DNA of 14,918 nt from Lachnoclostridium sp. UBA2905 (GTDB lineage: Bacteria > Bacillota > Clostridia > Lachnospirales > Lachnospiraceae). The notes under the pieces are model-generated. The model made no database searches, was not told where the DNA came from, and was given only the letters and a program-made list of their open reading frames with translations. The stretch lies in assembly GCA_002349525.1 (NCBI GenBank), contig DEDL01000035.1:1-14918 (forward strand), given 5' to 3'. Below, in pieces: positions 14,254 to 14,918 of the stretch (its first letter is position 1; each line of letters opens with the position of its first letter). The position numbers and the translations under genes were made by a program.

Positions 14254-14918
14254 ATGAGAAAATGCCATTTAAAGAGAATTGTAGCCAGTGTTATCTGTTT
14301 ATCAATGATAACAGCATCAGTTTTTGGCGACAGCAACCTTGCTGCTACTAAAAAGGTAAAACTAAGTAAGACAAGTATAAAACTTGAAAAAGGCAAAACC
14401 TTTAGATTAAAGGTGAAGAATTATAAGGGTAAGGTTAGATGGAAGTCTTCTGCCAAAAAAATTGCCTCAGTTAGTAAAAAGGGTATAGTAAAGGCCAAAA
14501 AGAATGGTAAGGCCAAGATATTTGCATATACATCTGTCAAAAAATTAAAGTGTAATCTTAAGGTAATTAAGAAGAAAAAGAGTAAGCTTAATCTTGGTGA
14601 TAAAACAACTAACAATCCACAGCAGAGCGTTAACTTTGCTACATTAACAGCTTCTCCGGTGCCTGGAAATATTGGAAAACCAGGTATATCGGCTGAACCG
14701 GCAGAATCAAGTAAGCCAGATGCATCAGCAGAACCGGCAGAATCAAGTAAGCCAGATGCGTCAGCTGAACCGGCAGAATCAAGTAAGCCAGATGCGTCAG
14801 CTGAGCCGGTGGAATCAAGTAAGCCAGATGCGTCAGGTAATCCGGCAGCCACCAAGCCTGCGTCAACGAAGGAGCCAACAGTAGCGCCAACCAAAGCACC
14901 AACAAAGGCACCAACAAA
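14254..14918 (+). CDS. Secreted Big2-like protein with 12-residue repeat linker, 3' end outside window
   Basis: AGAGGAAG lies about 6 nt before the ATG at 14254, and the frame is open to the window edge (221 codons seen). Residues 1-31 are a signal peptide ending near NLAA. About 32-108 is a Lys-rich Big2-like module (VKLSKTSIKLEKGKTF, VRWKSSAKKIASVSKKG). It is followed by a low-complexity linker with four copies of AEPAESSKPDAS (147-194) and a Pro/Thr/Lys tail (APTKAPTKAPT). The order signal peptide, Big2-like module, Pro/Thr linker is the same as in the CE1 esterase at 2170. A catalytic domain probably follows beyond the window, but its nature cannot be seen. Confidence 0.85.
   Translation, partial: MRKCHLKRIVASVICLSMITASVFGDSNLAATKKVKLSKTSIKLEKGKTFRLKVKNYKGKVRWKSSAKKIASVSKKGIVKAKKNGKAKIFAYTSVKKLKCNLKVIKKKKSKLNLGDKTTNNPQQSVNFATLTASPVPGNIGKPGISAEPAESSKPDASAEPAESSKPDASAEPAESSKPDASAEPVESSKPDASGNPAATKPASTKEPTVAPTKAPTKAPT
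14692..14835 (+). repeat. 36-bp coding tandem repeat, 4 copies
   Basis: Units start at 14692, 14728, 14764 and 14800, each encoding AEPAESSKPDAS (the fourth has AEPVESSKPDAS). Copies differ at only a few positions, mostly synonymous (GCT/GCA, GCA/GCG, GAA/GAG). This suggests recent expansion. The long open frame on the reverse strand here is a by-product of the repeat. Confidence 0.93.

Noticed and set aside
14421..14894. 157-residue reverse-strand ORF with repeated Ser-Ala-Asp-Ala-Ser-Gly
   Set aside because: It mirrors the 36-bp repeat of the + strand gene, which has a signal peptide, ribosome site and recognisable domain.

Overview
The window looks like a piece of an AT-rich Firmicutes genome, most likely a gut Lachnospiraceae (Lachnospira/Coprococcus/Butyrivibrio-like; inference). 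The reasons are AGGAGG-type ribosome binding sites, TTGACA-type promoters, secreted proteins with lysine-rich Big2-like modules and Pro/Thr linkers, a CE1 esterase, a GH43 glycosidase, and EF-hand/leucine-rich secreted proteins. Every supported gene is on the + strand. I recognised no tRNA, rRNA, CRISPR array or known riboswitch.

Region 1 (1-1264) is debris. It starts with the 3' end of a group II intron (maturase C-terminus, then domains V and VI ending near 570). An unrecognised short ORF follows, then a 23-bp tandem repeat array and the last ~74 codons of an MFS transporter. Region 2 (1275-3694) has sfsA and a secreted CE1 esterase, each with its own likely promoter; a strong terminator follows the esterase. 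Region 3 (3584-5268) has two 17-bp repeat arrays flanking that terminator and a 12-bp array inside a signal-peptide-like ORF. It also has a chimeric ORF that joins a diguanylate-cyclase-type membrane sensor to the end of a BspA-like leucine-rich-repeat protein, and a hypothetical cytosolic protein with its own promoter and terminator.

Region 4 (5346-10402) is an intact four-gene operon: an AzgA/PbuG-type purine permease, an NhaC-family antiporter, a PaaK-like aryl-CoA ligase and a double-ACT-domain protein. Spacers are 15-43 nt and a long hairpin closes the operon. The likely theme is coupled solute/ion transport plus CoA activation of an aromatic acid, with the ACT protein as a possible small-molecule sensor. 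The true substrates cannot be read from sequence.

Region 5 (10430-14918) holds secreted-protein genes in varying decay. One is a GH43 arabinofuranosidase-like gene with a structured leader, a TTG start and two frame changes. Another is an EF-hand/LRR gene cut by an in-frame amber codon. The last is the 5' part of a secreted Big2-like protein with a 36-bp repeat linker that runs off the window end. Two strong hairpins of unknown role lie between the GH43 and LRR genes.

The main pattern is a conserved metabolic operon between surface-protein and mobile-element regions that carry many disrupted genes and five unrelated short tandem-repeat arrays. Sequencing error is an alternative explanation for the single-base disruptions.
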